A model generated the notes under the pieces. It was not told where the DNA came from and searched no databases. It saw only the letters and a list, made by a program, of their open reading frames with translations. DNA of 64,000 nucleotides from Planctomycetaceae bacterium (GTDB lineage: Bacteria > Planctomycetota > Planctomycetia > Pirellulales > Pirellulaceae), in the NCBI GenBank assembly GCA_027487485.1, contig JAIYDN010000019.1, positions 1 to 64,000 of the forward strand, in the 5' to 3' direction. Of this stretch, positions 53,409 through 62,816 are shown piece after piece (positions within the stretch are counted from its first letter, which is position 1; the number at the start of each line of letters is the position of its first letter). The translations under genes and the position numbers were made by a program.

Positions 53409-55879
53409 AGCACTTCGTCGGTGCTTTCAGGATCCACTTTGCGACAGCATTCAATCAGTCTTTCCACGATTGCATCGAGAGGCTCCTCCCAAGTTTCCGG
53501 AGTGCTATTCTCAGGGGCGATTTGACTGATTTCTTCGGCTAGCAAGATGAATCGCAATACGTGCCGAAACAAGACTCCTTCTTGTTTTTGAAAGCCACGG
53601 GCAGCGATGTATTTGTGGAAGTCGCAGTTGAACTCCAACAGTTCCCCCACAACCCAAACCCCGCGTGTGTAAACATCGTGAACACGTGGGAAATCGTAAT
53701 TGAACAGCCTCCGCATTTTTTCCGCCAACGGGATAGGGCGTGGCGGCGGCGGCTTGAATCGATCATCATCGTATTTAGTTCGCGATGTACCACCGGCGGT
53801 CGCAGCCAACGTTTCCGCGTCAGGCTCTTCTTCGTCGTCGGGCCATTGACCGGTCAGCTCCGAAACGCCGGCAAGTCCAAGCTCCAACAGTTTTGGATGG
53901 AGCACTTCAGAGGCGAGCGGGCCTACGGGTAGATATTCAGGGGTCGGTACTTGAACCAATTTGGAGATATTGGCCGGCAGTTCCAAAACGCTTTCCAGCG
54001 CTTGAATCCGCTCGGCTTCGTTAGCATATTGCAACAAGTGGATCATGAACAAACCGTACAGGGGGTTCATGCTTCGCAGCTGCGAGACCAGTTCGAGCCG
54101 ATCGGTTGGTTCCGCCCGATCGGGTCGGTAGTTATCCAGATCGTAGCCTCGGCCGGCCTCCTCAGCAGCGACCAGCTGAGCAAGCTGCTCTTCGGAAAGC
54201 GTGTCGTCGTCATCATCGACGTCACCCGCCCCACCTTCCGAGTTCGGGTTGTTTTCGGCGGAGTAAGCGATCCAAGGTTTGCGTTCAGGTTCTTTGGCTT
54301 TTTGGTTGGCGACGATTTCCGACTTCGTGGGAGCCGCCAGTAGTTCTGGTCTTGGATGGAGATTCACAAATCCCGCCGTCCATAATGTAATCAGCATCTG
54401 ATTCAGATCCCGCTGCCCCTGAGCGATTTCATTGTTAGGCAGAAGCCGTTTCCCAACCAGTTCGCGCAAGGGCTGAACTCTCGCATCATTTAACAATACG
54501 TAGGCAAGCAGACGCCAAGGAAGAAGCCCTTTGCTGGCCAGCCGAGCGGACGGAGCGAGGCGAAGTTTTTCGAACTGCTCTTTGGTCCAATAGGTTTCGC
54601 CAGCTCGCTTGGTTGGCATTTTCTTTTTGAGCTGTTTCTTGGCTCGGATCAAGTTGGGGTCTTTGGTGTCCTCTGGGATCATGTCGTATTGTTTGCGCCA
54701 TCGCAGGTATTTGACATCGTCCTCATGAGCCAACACGTAAACGAATCCTTGCGAATCAAATTGCGGGCGTCCTGCACGTCCAAAAATTTGCTGAGCCGTG
54801 CTGGGTTCGACAATCTTCTTTTTACCAAAGGGGCCTTTGACGATACTGGGAAGAATAACGCTGCGGGCGGGCAGATTAATACCTGCGGACAAGGTCTCGG
54901 TGCAAACCGTGATGCTCAAGAGCTTTTCTTGAAAGAGTTGTTCGACGATGCGTCGGTAGCGAGGCATCAAGCCGGCATGGTGAACGCCGACACCTCGAAT
55001 AAGAATCTGCTTGAGTTTTGGGCCTGCTCCTGTTGTAAAGTCATAGGCTTCGAGACGTTTGGTTAAAAAGGCTTGTCGCTCTTTATCGATCAGCCTTTTC
55101 CCTTTCAAGAGTTCAGCAACTTGCCAGCACTGATCTCGATTGAAGCAGAAAACCAAACCTGGCGTACGTCGTTTGGCTTCGTCCCCTTCAGCGATCCTCT
55201 CCAGGTGCTCGTCAAGATAAGCATCGTCCACCCATTCAAACTGAAGAGGGACTTTTCGATCCGAGCTTTGAACCAATTCAAGACTTCGATCGTGAGCACG
55301 CATCAGCCAACTACAGAATTCGACGCTATTGCCGATGGTTGCAGAGAGCAGCATGATACGAGTGTGACGCGGCAACATCCCAAGGCTCAATTCCCAAACG
55401 ATCCCGCGTTCTGGATCGTTAAACGAATGGAATTCATCCATCACCACCGAGGATACCGAATCGAACATCTCACGATTCTGCATGAGGCGATTCAGTAGGA
55501 TTTCGGCGACCACAACCAGAACGGGCGCGTCGGGATTCACTCGGCGATTGCCTGTAATCAACCCAACGCTCGAAGCGGGAAATCCCCATCGAACGGCGGC
55601 CTGCTGAATCTCCGTCAGCTTTTGGTCGGTGAGAGCAATAAGAGGCGTGGTGTAATAGCACTGTTTGCCGGTACGCAGTGCTTCGTAAATGGCGGATTCC
55701 GCAATGAGAGTTTTGCCGGTCCCGGTAGGAGCGCAAACCAGCACCCCTTGCTCACAGGAAAACCATGCGTAAAGCGCCTCCTCTTGAACAGGGTAAGGTG
55801 GGTAGAGTAGGCGATCAAAGTACTCTGCGGCGATGGTGTCGCGATCGATGGTCTGGGAATCTTGATTGGGTGTATTCAT
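53360..55879 (-). CDS. Ski2-like DEAD/DEAH-box helicase
   Basis: Superfamily 2 helicase of the Ski2/Mtr4-like group, 839 residues. Motif I CAPTGTGKTLIAE, motif II VMDEFHSF, motif III LLSATIGN, a motif IV-V region with VHHAGLMPRYRRIVEQLF and GINLPARSVI, and motif VI QIFGRAGRPQFD. The C-terminal half has an acidic stretch (DVDDDDDTLSEEQL) and no further recognised domain. RNA processing is the usual role. The ATG at 55879 is chosen for its fit to the N terminus. The convergent overlap with nagB is 49 bp. Confidence 0.85.
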   Translation of the reverse strand: MNTPNQDSQTIDRDTIAAEYFDRLLYPPYPVQEEALYAWFSCEQGVLVCAPTGTGKTLIAESAIYEALRTGKQCYYTTPLIALTDQKLTEIQQAAVRWGFPASSVGLITGNRRVNPDAPVLVVVAEILLNRLMQNREMFDSVSSVVMDEFHSFNDPERGIVWELSLGMLPRHTRIMLLSATIGNSVEFCSWLMRAHDRSLELVQSSDRKVPLQFEWVDDAYLDEHLERIAEGDEAKRRTPGLVFCFNRDQCWQVAELLKGKRLIDKERQAFLTKRLEAYDFTTGAGPKLKQILIRGVGVHHAGLMPRYRRIVEQLFQEKLLSITVCTETLSAGINLPARSVILPSIVKGPFGKKKIVEPSTAQQIFGRAGRPQFDSQGFVYVLAHEDDVKYLRWRKQYDMIPEDTKDPNLIRAKKQLKKKMPTKRAGETYWTKEQFEKLRLAPSARLASKGLLPWRLLAYVLLNDARVQPLRELVGKRLLPNNEIAQGQRDLNQMLITLWTAGFVNLHPRPELLAAPTKSEIVANQKAKEPERKPWIAYSAENNPNSEGGAGDVDDDDDTLSEEQLAQLVAAEEAGRGYDLDNYRPDRAEPTDRLELVSQLRSMNPLYGLFMIHLLQYANEAERIQALESVLELPANISKLVQVPTPEYLPVGPLASEVLHPKLLELGLAGVSELTGQWPDDEEEPDAETLAATAGGTSRTKYDDDRFKPPPPRPIPLAEKMRRLFNYDFPRVHDVYTRGVWVVGELLEFNCDFHKYIAARGFQKQEGVLFRHVLRFILLAEEISQIAPENSTPETWEEPLDAIVERLIECCRKVDPESTDEVLQDDRESKPRLRSDSK

Positions 55880-56052
55880 ATTGCGGGTATTGTACGAACA
55901 AATAGACACATGGCGCACGAAGGAATGTTTTTTTCGAACTTGAGATTGATCTATATTTTTGAATGAGAAATTTTGTAGTATCGATGGGTTAGTCGAGTCG
56001 CATGCTATTTTTGAGCGGTGGATTCGAGACCACTACAGGTCGCAACCGGGTT

Positions 56053-56059
56053 GGAAGGA
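56053..56059 (+). promoter_or_regulatory. ribosome-binding site selecting the 56069 start
   Basis: GGAAGGA, 9 nt before the ATG at 56069; the frame is open from 56018, but without such a site. Confidence 0.65.
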
Positions 56060-56068
56060 CTCATCGCG

Positions 56069-57145
56069 ATGGCAATATTTGGACGCCAGAAACGGCAACC
56101 TCGAACCTACTGGGCCGAGCTCGGTTTTATGATCCTTGGACTGCTTGGATTGCAGCCAACGTTGTTCATGAGCCTGCTTCAGGGGACACCGGAAAAGGTG
56201 GCGAACTATGCGGAGCAAAATGGCTACTCCGTATCACCTCAGTCGCTCGAAGCGATTCGTGACTGGACAACATCCCATTTGAACGGCTTGCTTCCGCATT
56301 CGCAGCAAGGCCCAATGAGCACTCCTAACGGTTGGGCGCCGGTCCCGGTTCAAGCGACTGGAGCGTTGCCTTCGACGACCTATACGCCCGGCGGATACTT
56401 GGCATCCCAGCCAATGACGCAGCCCTATCCGATGCAAAATGCCTACGGGACAGCAGCGGGCTATGCGCAGCAACCTGCCACTTATGGTCAGGCAGCGGCC
56501 GGTTATGGCCAGCCCAACTACAACCAGCCCAACTACGGGCAATTTGGCAATGCTCAAACCGGCTATGGCCAGCAACCGCAATATGGAACCAATCCGACGA
56601 ATACGAACGCCAATGGTTGGAATGGCCAGCCCATCAATGGAGTCCAGAATCCAAACGCAAGGTACCAAAACGGCTATCAGAACAATTATCCCAACAGCTC
56701 GTTGCCAGCGAATACCTACTCCACCAACACTTACTCCGCGAATGCAAATCCAACGAATTCGTTCGGGACCCAGTATCAAACCGCCCAGCATCCCGCGGTA
56801 AATCCTCAAACTGGCTATGGGTACAACAGTCCTTACCAAACCCCGGGATACAACGTACCGCCATCCAATCAGCAGCCTTATTACGGAGGTTCGACGCTGA
56901 ACGCGAACGCGAATCCTTATGGAGTGCCAGGTCCCAATGGAGCAACGAATTCTTACAATTCCAACAACACTTGGAGCCGAGCGACGCCGTTGGGCAGTTC
57001 GACTGGACTTTCGGGATTCGGGGCCCCTAGTTATTCGCAGAATTATTCCCCGACGAATTACTCCGCCTCGCAATTCAATGGTACCCAGCCAAATGCTGGA
57101 ACTTGGCAGCGTTACCAGCCATCTGGCTCGCCGTTGTACCGATAG
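56069..57145 (+). CDS. Gln/Asn/Tyr-rich low-complexity protein with membrane segment
   Basis: 358 residues. The first 80 form a conserved-looking domain with a hydrophobic segment (LGFMILGLLGLQPTLFMSLL). Residues about 100-358 are low in complexity and rich in Gln, Asn, Tyr, Gly, Pro, Ser and Thr, with repeated YGQ or GYGQ elements (AAAGYGQPNYNQPNYGQFG, QTGYGQQPQYGTNPTN). This composition resembles prion-like domains. No enzyme motif. Its antisense frame of 321 aa is an artefact of that composition. Function unknown. Confidence 0.7.
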   Translation: MAIFGRQKRQPRTYWAELGFMILGLLGLQPTLFMSLLQGTPEKVANYAEQNGYSVSPQSLEAIRDWTTSHLNGLLPHSQQGPMSTPNGWAPVPVQATGALPSTTYTPGGYLASQPMTQPYPMQNAYGTAAGYAQQPATYGQAAAGYGQPNYNQPNYGQFGNAQTGYGQQPQYGTNPTNTNANGWNGQPINGVQNPNARYQNGYQNNYPNSSLPANTYSTNTYSANANPTNSFGTQYQTAQHPAVNPQTGYGYNSPYQTPGYNVPPSNQQPYYGGSTLNANANPYGVPGPNGATNSYNSNNTWSRATPLGSSTGLSGFGAPSYSQNYSPTNYSASQFNGTQPNAGTWQRYQPSGSPLYR

Positions 57146-57306
57146 ACGCTGGATATAACCAAGTCGTCGCGAAAGAAAAAAAAAGGTTGGGCTAGCCAAT
57201 TCCCAGCAAAAACGTTATTTAGATGGTTCCCAATAGGTGGGATTCCAATTTCCTATTCCCAATTCTCAAAGAAATTTGACGATTTTTGTTCGAGGAACAA
57301 ACGAAA

Positions 57307-57690
57307 ATGCAAGTTAGTGAAGATGTTTTTGCCAAGGTTCAATCCGCCCTCGTTGATGCACTTGGGGTCGACGAAGATGAAGTGACGCCACAGGCGACGA
57401 TGGTCGGAGACTTGGGAGCAGAATCGATTGACTTTTTGGATATCGTTTTCAAGTTGGAAAAGAGTTTTGGTATCAAGATTGCCACCGAAGATCTTTTTCC
57501 CAAGGATATTCTGACCGAAAGCACTTACGTTCAAGACGGCAAAGTGACTGCAACAGGCCTAGAAGAACTCAAGAAGCGTATGCCCTGGGCAGACCTGTCT
57601 AACTTTGAAAAGAATCCACGAGTTCAAGACTTCGGCGATTTGCTAACCGTTAGCGATTTGTGCCGTTACGTCGTCTCCAAGGTTGCGTAG
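57307..57690 (+). CDS. atypical acyl carrier protein
   Basis: 127 residues. The four-helix ACP core is followed by a 40-residue C-terminal extension. The phosphopantetheine-bearing Ser40 is in GDLGAESIDFLDIVFKL. Ordinary AcpP is about 77 residues, and its DSL motif is ESI here. The extension (TGLEELKKRMPWADLSNFEKN) is unusual. The gene stands 17 bp upstream of a dehydratase-like gene and near a ketosynthase, so it probably serves a dedicated acyl-modification route rather than bulk fatty-acid synthesis. Confidence 0.85.
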   Translation: MQVSEDVFAKVQSALVDALGVDEDEVTPQATMVGDLGAESIDFLDIVFKLEKSFGIKIATEDLFPKDILTESTYVQDGKVTATGLEELKKRMPWADLSNFEKNPRVQDFGDLLTVSDLCRYVVSKVA

Positions 57691-57707
57691 TTCGGAACGG
57701 ATGCGAA

Positions 57708-58265
57708 ATGAGATGGTTCTGGATCGATCGATTTACGGAGTTCGTTCGCGATACGCGGGCGACTACGATCAAGAACGTTTGTTTCGGTGAAGAACCGATT
57801 GATGATTATTTGCCAGGCTTTCCGCATTATCCTCATTCGTTGATCATTGAGGGTATGGCTCAAACGGGAGGTCTTCTTGTTTCTGAGGCTGAAGGTTTTC
57901 GAAAGAAAACCGTTCTTGCCAAAGTTTCCAAGGCCATTTTCCATCATGTGGCAATCCCCGGCGATCAAATGGTCCTGGAAGCGATCGTCCAAAACAAGCA
58001 GCCCGCTGGCGCTCTTGTCGAAGGAAAGGTTACCATCGGAGGGGTTTTGCTTGCTGAGATGGAGCTTGGATTTGCGTTTCTAGACGACGATCGGTTCGGA
58101 GACACCACCCTTTTCCCACCCGAGGATTTGTTGCGAACCCTTCGGATTCTGAAGATGTTCGACGTTGCTGTCGATCAAAACGGGAATAGAATACAGGCCC
58201 CTGAGCATATGCTTGAGGCCGAACGTCAGGCGGCTCGCGATATTCGATTTGCCCGCGTTCGATAG
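57708..58265 (+). CDS. FabA/FabZ-like hot-dog dehydratase
   Basis: 185-residue hot-dog fold protein. PIDDYLPGFPHYPHSLIIEGMAQTGGLL matches the FabZ helix region: the FabZ catalytic His corresponds to the His in GFPHYPHS and the acidic residue to Glu in IIEGMAQ. MVLEAIVQNKQPAGALVEGKV completes the sheet. The C-terminal 40 residues are an extra helical tail. It probably acts on acyl groups of the adjacent ACP. The ATG at 57708 follows GGAACGGA. Confidence 0.78.
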   Translation: MRWFWIDRFTEFVRDTRATTIKNVCFGEEPIDDYLPGFPHYPHSLIIEGMAQTGGLLVSEAEGFRKKTVLAKVSKAIFHHVAIPGDQMVLEAIVQNKQPAGALVEGKVTIGGVLLAEMELGFAFLDDDRFGDTTLFPPEDLLRTLRILKMFDVAVDQNGNRIQAPEHMLEAERQAARDIRFARVR

Positions 58266-58374
58266 TCAGCACTCGTTTGCTGATTCGATTTTCCAAGACC
58301 GAAGTTTCGCATGCGGAAAAAAAACCGCGGCGAGCATCAGTCTCCAACACTGGTAACTGGGAGAGAATGCGTTG

Positions 58375-59661
58375 ATGCGACGCCGTGTGGTTGTAACTGG
58401 GATTGGGATGATCAATCCTCTTGGGCATGATGTTCAGACGGTCTGGTCCGCGCTGAAAGAAAGCCAAAGTGGCGTGGGGCAAATTTCGGTGTTCGATCCG
58501 ACAGGTTACCCCACCACCATCGCTGCTGAAGTCAAGAATTGGGACATCTCCAAAGCGGGTGAAGATCTGAATGTTTGGAAACATCGCGGTCGGCACACGC
58601 GGTTTGCTATCGGTGCAGCCAAGCAAGCGATCGCTCAGTCTGGAATTCTCGAGTCCGGTTTAGCTCCGACCCGATTAGGCGTTTACATGGGCGCCGGGGA
58701 AGGCAACCAAGACTTTCCGAACTTCACCAACATGATCGCGGCAGGAGTCCAGAACGGAGAATTCGACCTGGCTTCTTTTCTTCGCCGGGGTCGCGAGATT
58801 CTCGATGTGGAAGCGGAACTGGAACAAGAACCCAACATGCCAGCAGCCCATTTGGCTGCCTTCTTTGATGCCCAAGGACCGAATAGCAATTGCTTGACCG
58901 CATGTGCCGCAAGTAGCCAAGCCGTGGGTGAAGCAACCGAACTCATTCGTTGCGGGGACGCCGACGCCATGATCGCCGGCGGAGCTCACAGCATGATTCA
59001 TCCCTTCGGCTTAACGGGCTTCAGTTTGCTGACCACTCTGTCGCAACGCAACAGCGACCCGACTCGAGCATCGCGCCCCTTCGATAAGGATCGAGATGGA
59101 TTTGTCTTGGGAGAAGGTGCTGCGATCGTGATTTTGGAAGAATACGAACATGCACGCAAACGTGGTGCCCCCATTTTTGGTGAAGTACTGGGCTATGGAA
59201 GTACAGCAGATGCTTATCGAATCACCGACATTCACCCTGAAGGACGTGGCGCTATCGGCTGCATGCGACAAGCCATCGCTGATGCGAAATTGAACTTGGA
59301 TGAGATTGGTTACGTCAATGCGCACGGAACGAGTACGTCGGTGAACGACCGAACCGAAACGCTGGCTTGCAAAGGCGTTTTTGGCGATCGCGCAAAACTG
59401 ACCCCAGTTTCAAGTACCAAGAGCATGATGGGACACCTAATCGCTGCCGCTGGCGTGACCGAGATGATCGTGTGCATGATGGCAATCCGCGATGGAGTTT
59501 TGCCACCTACGATCAATCAAGAAACGCCCGATCCGGATTGCGATTTGGACTATATTCCTAATGTTGCTCGCCAATCCAAGCTCAAAGTGGCTCTCAACAA
59601 TAGCTTCGGGTTCGGTGGCCAAAACGTAACGCTAGCCGTTGGCGCGTTAAGGAACATCTAA
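58375..59661 (+). CDS. fabF: beta-ketoacyl-ACP synthase II type ketosynthase
   Basis: Condensing enzyme, 429 residues. The triad is Cys177 (CLTACAASSQAV), His317 (VNAHGTSTSVND) and His354 (MMGHLIAAAGV), the FabF/KAS II arrangement. The N terminus RRVVVTGIGMINPLGHDV is typical. An ATG at 58375 overlaps a TTG just upstream; the ATG is preferred. It follows the ACP and the hot-dog gene, but there is no ketoreductase nearby, so the pathway cannot be completed from this cluster alone. Confidence 0.9.
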   Translation: MRRRVVVTGIGMINPLGHDVQTVWSALKESQSGVGQISVFDPTGYPTTIAAEVKNWDISKAGEDLNVWKHRGRHTRFAIGAAKQAIAQSGILESGLAPTRLGVYMGAGEGNQDFPNFTNMIAAGVQNGEFDLASFLRRGREILDVEAELEQEPNMPAAHLAAFFDAQGPNSNCLTACAASSQAVGEATELIRCGDADAMIAGGAHSMIHPFGLTGFSLLTTLSQRNSDPTRASRPFDKDRDGFVLGEGAAIVILEEYEHARKRGAPIFGEVLGYGSTADAYRITDIHPEGRGAIGCMRQAIADAKLNLDEIGYVNAHGTSTSVNDRTETLACKGVFGDRAKLTPVSSTKSMMGHLIAAAGVTEMIVCMMAIRDGVLPPTINQETPDPDCDLDYIPNVARQSKLKVALNNSFGFGGQNVTLAVGALRNI

Positions 59662-59662
59662 C

Positions 59663-60067
59663 GTGGTGATTACGGATCAGATGCTGCTGGCCTACATTGA
59701 GGAATCGCTACCTAGCGAAACGATGGCAAGCATCGAGACAGAACTGCGCACGGATGATTCGCTTCGAAACCGGCTCGCACAATTGATTGGGCGTCGAGAC
59801 AGCGGCGTTCATACCGTGGGCGATATATGGCGACGCCATCGCCTAACTTGCCCCAGTCGCGAATTGCTGGGCAGCTATCTTCTTGGAGCCATGATGGATG
59901 AACAAGCGGATTACATTCGCTTTCACTTGGAACAAGTCGGTTGTCGCTTTTGCCAGTCGAATCTCGAAGATCTTTCAGACAGTCATCATCGCGATGCCGT
60001 GACGGCTCGCAGAAAAAAGTATTTTCAAAGCAGCGTTGGACGACTCCGTCCGGAAGGACCAGGTTGA
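59663..60067 (+). CDS. anti-sigma-like zinc-finger hypothetical protein
   Basis: 134 residues. Helical N-terminal part (QMLLAYIEESLPSETMASIETEL), then YIRFHLEQVGCRFCQSNLEDL, a His-x3-4-Cys-x2-Cys pattern like anti-sigma zinc fingers. No transmembrane helix. The start is GTG, 1 bp after the ketosynthase stop, with AAGGA about 10 nt upstream, and it probably shares the transcript. No partner sigma factor is adjacent. Confidence 0.6.
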   Translation: MVITDQMLLAYIEESLPSETMASIETELRTDDSLRNRLAQLIGRRDSGVHTVGDIWRRHRLTCPSRELLGSYLLGAMMDEQADYIRFHLEQVGCRFCQSNLEDLSDSHHRDAVTARRKKYFQSSVGRLRPEGPG

Positions 60068-60070
60068 TCC

Positions 60071-60520
60071 ATGCGAGTTGGTTTTGTCGCAAAGGTAATT
60101 TACGATCGCAAATTTGGCTTCATTAAGTCAGACCACTTCCGCGACGATGTTTTTTTTCACTTTTCGAAGTTGGAAGGAATTCAGGGCCGATTTTTAGAAG
60201 AAGGCCAAGAGGTCGAGTTTGAGATCAACGAGATTTTGCGACTGGATGAACAAAAGCTGGAGGCGACTTTGGTCAAACCAGCCACGAGGCCTTTAAGCAA
60301 ATCGCTTGACGAAAAATCGATCCCCTTCATGCAGGCTTCTCACCATCCGAAAGCTCGGCAGCGAAAGCCTCGTTGGCGAGAAAAAGAAGTCCCTACAGAT
60401 CCAAACCTTGCAGCAGCACCGCTCGCCATCGAATCCGCTGAACCAAAATCAGACGAAGTTCCTGGAGGGCCCGATCTGGATTCAACGATTCCGATGGAGC
60501 CTGAGAAGTTGGCCGATTAA
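60071..60520 (+). CDS. cold-shock-domain protein with C-terminal extension
   Basis: 149 residues. The OB-fold RNA/ssDNA-binding domain carries RNP1 KFGFIKSD (14-21) and RNP2 DVFFHFS (26-32). A basic, Pro-rich tail (KARQRKPRWREKEV) of about 80 residues follows and is unlike the 65-70-residue CspA. It starts 3 bp after the previous stop, so it belongs to the same transcript. RNA chaperone function is inferred from the domain. Confidence 0.85.
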   Translation: MRVGFVAKVIYDRKFGFIKSDHFRDDVFFHFSKLEGIQGRFLEEGQEVEFEINEILRLDEQKLEATLVKPATRPLSKSLDEKSIPFMQASHHPKARQRKPRWREKEVPTDPNLAAAPLAIESAEPKSDEVPGGPDLDSTIPMEPEKLAD

Positions 60521-60670
60521 GTCGCATAGAATCGACCCGTGTCATTGCCGCAAGCAAGGAGACGCAGGATCGATTACCCTTTTTGGTTCGCTTCAAGATC
60601 GAAACAAAGACAAGAACGAGACAACTGTTGATCCGTTTGCTTCCCTTTTCAAGCAAGAAAGTTTCAGAAT

Positions 60671-61612
60671 ATGGCGCTGGGTAAGACTTTTGATAGTGTC
60701 GTGAACACCGTTGGAAATACTCCGATGATTCGAATCAATCGTTTGGTTCCTGCGGATCACGCGACGGTTTTCGCGAAGTGCGAGTTCTTCAATCCGCTTC
60801 ACAGCGTGAAAGACCGTATCGGGATGGCCATGGTGGAAGATGCCGAGAGGAGCGGCAAACTCACCAAAGAGACGCATATCATTGAACCGACCAGCGGCAA
60901 CACGGGTATCGCCCTGGCCTTTGTCTGCGCCGCAAAAGGCTATCGGCTCACTCTTACGATGCCTGAATCGATGTCGATTGAACGTCGATCGCTGCTTCGA
61001 GGCCTAGGGGCAAATCTTGTTCTAACCCCTGCAGCCGAAGGGATGCGAGGTGCGATTGCCAAAGCTTCCGAAATGGTCAACAACGACCCTAACGGCTGGA
61101 TGCCTCAGCAGTTTGAAAACCCAGCCAACCCCGCCGTTCACGAACGGACAACAGGCCCCGAAATCTGGGCCGATACCGCAGGCAACATCGACGCGATCGT
61201 GGCAGGCGTGGGAACGGGTGGAACGATTACGGGCGTTTCCAGATACCTAAAGAAAATGAATCCGAACTTTAAAGCGATCGCTGTCGAACCCAAGCAATCG
61301 CCTGTGATTAGTGGCGGTCAACCTGGCAAACATCGTATCCAAGGCATTGGAGCTGGTTTTATCCCTAAGAACTTAGATCAGTCGATCATCGACGAAGTCA
61401 TCCAAGTGGATGACGAACTGGCTTTCGAATGGGGCCGAAAGCTATCCAAGCAAGAGGGTATCATGGGTGGTATCAGCAGTGGTGCCAACATGTGGGCCGC
61501 CGCTCAAGTTGCCGCCCGCCCTGAATTCAAAGGGAAACGTATCGTGACCATCATGTGCAGCTTGGGCGAGCGTTATCTCTCCACACCGTTGTTCGGTGAC
61601 TTAGGTACCTAA
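60671..61612 (+). CDS. cysK: cysteine synthase A
   Basis: O-acetylserine sulfhydrylase, PLP-dependent, last step of cysteine biosynthesis. The PLP Lys47 is in NPLHSVKDRIG; the substrate loop EPTSGNTGIALAF, PESMSIERRSLLRGLGANLVLT, the PLP-phosphate loop GVGTGGTITGVSRY and GISSGANMWAA are all present. 313 residues. The 150-bp leader shows no riboswitch that I can identify. Confidence 0.95.
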   Translation: MALGKTFDSVVNTVGNTPMIRINRLVPADHATVFAKCEFFNPLHSVKDRIGMAMVEDAERSGKLTKETHIIEPTSGNTGIALAFVCAAKGYRLTLTMPESMSIERRSLLRGLGANLVLTPAAEGMRGAIAKASEMVNNDPNGWMPQQFENPANPAVHERTTGPEIWADTAGNIDAIVAGVGTGGTITGVSRYLKKMNPNFKAIAVEPKQSPVISGGQPGKHRIQGIGAGFIPKNLDQSIIDEVIQVDDELAFEWGRKLSKQEGIMGGISSGANMWAAAQVAARPEFKGKRIVTIMCSLGERYLSTPLFGDLGT

Positions 61613-61647
61613 ATCCAATCAACATCGATTCCATTGCGAGAGCATGT

Positions 61648-62733
61648 ATGAGCGAACAGCAGTTCCTTCCAAGACGGCGATTTCTGACTCATCTAGGACA
61701 AAGCGCTGTCGGTCTTTCCGCATTGGCGTCTACTGGCGGTCTCCTTTCTTCGGCTCGCGCGGCCGAGAAGGGATCAGCTTCGCGCGATCCGTCTTGGAAC
61801 GAAGCAACCCGCAATGGACTCGATTTTTTGGCTCGGTCGCAATCGGCTCGTGGGCAGTGGAATACGCCCCCCTATCCCGTGGCCATCGCAGCGCTCGCAG
61901 GGACTGCATTGCTGTGTAGTGGTTCCACCATCACGCAAGGGCCTTACGCGAAGTATCTAAGCCGAACAGCCGATTACTTGATCAGCAAAAGCCGATCCAA
62001 TGGACTCATTGGGGACCCGATGGAAACCGACCCTCGTTATACGTACGGTCATGGATTTTCCATGCTCTTTCTTTCGCAAGTGCTTGGTGAAGAAGGTCTG
62101 CAAGATCGACGCGACGATTTGGTGGACGTTCTCAATCGAGCCATCGCGTTTTGTGGCAAAGCGCAAACGCCTGCCGGCGGTTGGGGGTACGTAAGCGGCA
62201 AGGACCAGAACGACTACGATGAAGGCTCCACCACAATCACTCAGGTTCAAGGTCTTCGAGGATGCCGCAATGCGGGACTAGCGGTCCCATCGGAAATCAT
62301 CGAGTCCGCGAAGCGATATATTTACAAGTGCCAAAACGATGATGGTGGAATCAGTTACTCCAGCCAGCAAATGGGAACCTCTCGACCAGCGATCACAGCA
62401 GCTAGCTTGGCAGCCTTGTACAACGCTGGTGACTACGAAGGAAAGAAAGTCCCAGAGATGTTGGCTTACACTCGGCGAACTCTGTACCCTTTGGTTGGAG
62501 GGGACGAGTCCTTCGGGCATTGGCATTACACTTACCTGTATTACAGCCAAGTCGTCTACCGACAAGGGGACGAAGATTGGCTTCCATTTCGCGATCGACT
62601 CTACACGCGTATTGCGAATGAGCAAAACCAAGACGGATCTTGGGAGGGTCAAATCAACAATATCTACACGACTGCATGCAATTTGATTATGCTGCAATTG
62701 GATCTTGGGTATCTCCCAATTTTCCAGCGATAG
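61648..62733 (+). CDS. Tat-exported squalene-cyclase-repeat protein
   Basis: 361 residues. The N terminus has RRRFLTHLGQSAVGLSALAS, a twin-arginine signal (SRRxFLK type), ending near SSARAAE. The body has alpha-alpha toroid repeats: NGLDFLARSQSARGQWNTPPYPV, AFCGKAQTPAGGWGYVSG, YKCQNDDGGISYSSQQ, NEQNQDGSWEGQINNIY. No DxDD cyclase motif. It is a paralogue-like counterpart of the 369-aa protein at 13870-14979, but uses Tat export. 35 bp after cysK; a separate function is likely. Confidence 0.82.
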   Translation: MSEQQFLPRRRFLTHLGQSAVGLSALASTGGLLSSARAAEKGSASRDPSWNEATRNGLDFLARSQSARGQWNTPPYPVAIAALAGTALLCSGSTITQGPYAKYLSRTADYLISKSRSNGLIGDPMETDPRYTYGHGFSMLFLSQVLGEEGLQDRRDDLVDVLNRAIAFCGKAQTPAGGWGYVSGKDQNDYDEGSTTITQVQGLRGCRNAGLAVPSEIIESAKRYIYKCQNDDGGISYSSQQMGTSRPAITAASLAALYNAGDYEGKKVPEMLAYTRRTLYPLVGGDESFGHWHYTYLYYSQVVYRQGDEDWLPFRDRLYTRIANEQNQDGSWEGQINNIYTTACNLIMLQLDLGYLPIFQR

Positions 62734-62750
62734 CAACGCGCGTCCGTTGA

Positions 62751-62816
62751 TTGGCAATGAGGAACCGATGCCTGCTGGGCATCTAACGAAGGGTCTCAGT
62801 AACGCATCTAAGACGC
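62751..62816. repeat. imperfect direct repeat, left copy
   Basis: TTGGCAATGAGGAACCGATG ... CGCATCTAAGACGC is repeated imperfectly at 63444-63509 (GTGGCGATGGAGAACCAATG ... TGCATCTAAGACGC). The pair flanks the repeat island at a distance of about 690 bp. Confidence 0.7.

Noticed and set aside
56234-57199. 321-aa frame on the minus strand opposite the Gln/Asn-rich gene
   Set aside because: Long antisense frames arise from the biased composition of the sense gene (Arg- and Gly-rich product), and it has no start signal.
60521-60670. SAM or T-box type riboswitch before cysK
   Set aside because: I could not recognise the conserved cores or the paired elements of known cysteine/methionine leaders. 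A covariance search would be decisive.
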